NCBI GenBank assembly: GCA_015490115.1
Contig: WFYM01000112.1
Location: forward strand, 1 to 5,144
DNA from: Aquificaceae bacterium
Lineage (GTDB): Bacteria; Aquificota; Aquificia; Aquificales; Aquificaceae
DNA length: 5,144 nucleotides
Direction of reading: 5' to 3'
A model generated the notes under the pieces. The model saw only the letters and a program-made list of their open reading frames with translations. It did no database searches and had not been told where the DNA came from. The position numbers and the translations under genes are program-made. Position 1 is the stretch's first letter; the number at the start of each line of letters is the position of its first letter. Below are positions 4,780 to 5,144 of this stretch, piece after piece.

Positions 4780-5144
4780 TGTCTTCTCCTCGCTTCTTCG
4801 AGCCAGTCAACGAAGAGGGCGAGGAATATACCGAGGAGGAAGGAGGAGACTAAAGAGACCGAAAGTATAAGTTTTTTTTGTGGTTTTTCGGGTCTTTCAG
4901 GAATAACAGGTTCCACACTTATGTCAAAACCTTTAAGGGTTTTGAGCTGTGTCTTCAATGTTATAAGCTCGATTTGGAAATTTCGAATTATTGTATCTAT
5001 CTCCGCGGGATTAAAATAAATAGAAGTCCCTTCACTCATAAGCCTATTTATTATCTTTTTTGTTTCTTCAAGTGCTTTTATTTTCTTTTCTATTGTTTTT
5101 ACTTTATCCTCTATCTCCTGTTTTTTAATATTTATACGCTCCAA
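4767..5144 (-). CDS. Wzz/GNVR-type polysaccharide chain-length or export co-polymerase, C-terminal part
   Basis: The reading frame is open to the right edge, so the N-terminal part and first membrane helix lie outside the window. The TTG at the edge need not be a start. About 125 residues are visible. A Lys/Glu-rich coiled coil (about 1-35) and a second helical stretch (47-71) are followed by a proline-rich turn V-I-P-E-R-P-E-K-P-Q (80-89), a transmembrane helix at about 92-112, and a short basic tail. Periplasmic coiled coil, then P-x-P-rich turn, then C-terminal membrane helix is the hallmark of Wzz and related polysaccharide co-polymerases, which set O-antigen or exopolysaccharide chain length in the inner membrane. 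No tyrosine-kinase domain follows the helix. It is convergent to ispD with a 13-base tail overlap. G+C is about 31% over most of it, but the last 30 codons use the GC-rich codons of the neighbouring genes. Confidence 0.8.
   Translation of the reverse strand: MERINIKKQEIEDKVKTIEKKIKALEETKKIINRLMSEGTSIYFNPAEIDTIIRNFQIELITLKTQLKTLKGFDISVEPVIPERPEKPQKKLILSVSLVSSFLLGIFLALFVDWLEEARRRHQGT
4850..4872. other. Sharp base-composition boundary inside the Wzz-like gene
   Basis: By hand count, 4781-4860 is 43/80 G+C (about 54%), like the genes to the left. By the same count, 4861-5144 is 88/284 (about 31%). The change falls at the start of the C-terminal membrane helix. To its right, every Lys codon read is AAA, and ATA, ATT and TTT are common. 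To its left, the same gene uses GTC, CTC, TTC and TCC. No direct repeat, integrase or insertion-sequence end is visible at the boundary. Confidence 0.7.

Noticed and set aside
4872..4879. Run of eight T on the + strand, considered as an intrinsic terminator for ispD.
   Set aside because: No GC-rich hairpin precedes it, and it lies well inside the convergent coding sequence.

Overview
The window looks like a chromosomal segment from a thermophilic, diderm bacterium, most plausibly of Aquificota type. The evidence for this is Arg coded almost entirely by AGG/AGA, frequent ATA for Ile, purine-rich coding strands, Lys/Glu-rich proteins, very tight gene packing with overlaps, and an LPS-export gene pair. 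The phylum is an inference from codon style and gene content. Nothing here fixes a genus. Hand-counted samples of the main block are about 55% G+C.

Bases 1-4779 form one co-directional, gap-free run on the + strand. In order it holds: the 3' part of an LptC-like gene, an LptA/OstA-like gene with a signal peptide, an HU/IHF-family DNA-binding protein, a short FAD-dependent geranylgeranyl-reductase-family enzyme, YajC, an NAD(P)-dependent aldehyde dehydrogenase, a small acidic protein of unknown function, and IspD of the MEP isoprenoid pathway. Three junctions are ATGA stop/start overlaps (956, 2330, 4126). Two are unusually long overlaps (65 and 77 bases). The other two have gaps of 1 and 12 bases. 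No junction has room for a promoter or a terminator, so the run is probably one transcript whose promoter lies upstream of the window.

The functional mix is envelope-oriented: LPS transport (LptC, LptA), a Sec-translocon accessory (YajC), and isoprenoid precursor synthesis and reduction (IspD and the reductase). HU and the aldehyde dehydrogenase look like housekeeping passengers, and the 118-residue protein is unassigned.

Bases 4767-5144 hold the 3' part of a convergent, minus-strand gene for a Wzz/GNVR-type polysaccharide chain-length or export co-polymerase. Its end overlaps the end of ispD by 13 bases. G+C falls abruptly inside this gene, from about 54% (4781-4860) to about 31% (4861-5144). 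This suggests that the edge of a foreign or recombined surface-polysaccharide locus lies within the coding sequence. There is no intergenic stretch over 300 bases. I see no tRNA, rRNA, CRISPR array, insertion sequence or convincing intrinsic terminator.
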